Assembly (NCBI GenBank): GCA_030146615.1 | Contig: JASLBL010000302.1 | Span: forward strand, 1-22,438 | Origin: Actinomycetes bacterium | Lineage (GTDB): Bacteria > Actinomycetota > CALGFH01 | DNA: 22,438 nucleotides | Direction: 5' to 3' | In this document: positions 22,258 to 22,438 of the stretch, in pieces | Position numbering within the stretch: position 1 is the first letter of the stretch | Layout of the letters: every line of letters starts with the position of its first letter | The notes under the pieces: generated by a model | Database searches by the model: none | What the model was told of the DNA's origin: nothing | Seen by the model: the letters and a program-made list of their open reading frames with translations, nothing else | Made by a program: the position numbers and the translations under genes

Positions 22258-22438
22258 GGCCGAGTTGATCAAGTTGACTACCACCCGGACCGCGATGGGA
22301 CTGCTGCTTGGCGCGGCCGCCGTCACCATGCTGGGCGCGTTCTCCACCATCATGAGCGCCGCCCCGGCCGATCTGGCCGCGCCCCTGCACCAGCAGCACC
22401 TGTTCCTGCTGGCTTCCATCAACCTGTCGCTGTTTGCG
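22241..22438 (+). CDS. ABC-2 type permease (N-terminal part)
   Basis: ATG 22241 opens within the ATPase gene (17-base overlap) and continues off the window. The first 66 residues begin MRALVKAELIKLTTTRTAMG, the basic amphipathic start typical of ABC-2 permeases, followed by a hydrophobic helix (LLLGAAAVTMLGAFSTIM) and an extracytoplasmic stretch with PADLAAPLHQQH. It is the membrane partner of the preceding ATPase. Confidence 0.85.

Overview
The window is high-GC DNA (clearly above 70 % by eye) from an actinomycete-like bacterium. Several families restricted to or typical of Actinomycetota support this: a MshA-type mycothiol glycosyltransferase with an overlapping PIG-L deacetylase, an orphan GlnR regulator, an LmeA-like lipid-binding protein, an RsiG-type anti-sigma factor and an HBHA-like protein. 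I cannot name a genus. The mix of actinobacterial families with an archaeal-type phosphoglycerate mutase suggests a lineage distant from Streptomyces and Mycobacterium.

Layout. (1) 1-2328, minus strand: a YbjN-family protein, then a 438-base non-coding stretch with a good minus-strand promoter, long-range inverted repeats and a terminator-like stem, then apgM and the start of a sugar nucleotidyltransferase. (2) 2372-9772, accessory block: an ABC-2 exporter, a decayed HD/LuxR regulator and two decayed alpha/beta hydrolases, an APH(6)-like kinase, and a DrrA/DrrB exporter divergent from a TetR regulator whose likely operator lies inside the drrAB promoter. (3) 9769-12693, minus strand: mshA and a deacetylase overlapping by one base, preceded by an XRE regulator and HBHA-like protein operon. 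(4) 12717-16561, minus strand: asparaginase, HD-GYP phosphodiesterase, receiver-only response regulator, RsiG and YgfZ. (5) 16562-18713: a plus-strand small transcript candidate with an extended Shine-Dalgarno-like element and a branched terminator, then (minus) a 32-residue membrane protein, LmeA-like protein and MoaD-like protein, divergent from glnR. (6) 18874-19802: a secreted CAP-domain protein and four tRNA genes (Lys, Glu, Asp, Phe). (7) 19803-22438: a stretch with no clear gene, a truncated ssb joined to a 5'-truncated IS110 transposase, and a third ABC exporter running off the window.

The most interesting unit is RsiG - receiver - HD-GYP. RsiG carries two exact copies of the E(X3)S(X2)R(X3)Q(X3)D cyclic-di-GMP motif, so a c-di-GMP-dependent anti-sigma factor sits in one apparent operon with a likely c-di-GMP hydrolase. 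The two structured non-coding stretches (about 1449-1773 and 16604-16812) are the best candidates for undescribed RNA elements. The gene decay between 4142 and 6139, with coherent blocks missing from neighbouring genes, is the main sign of genome erosion or of an assembly problem.
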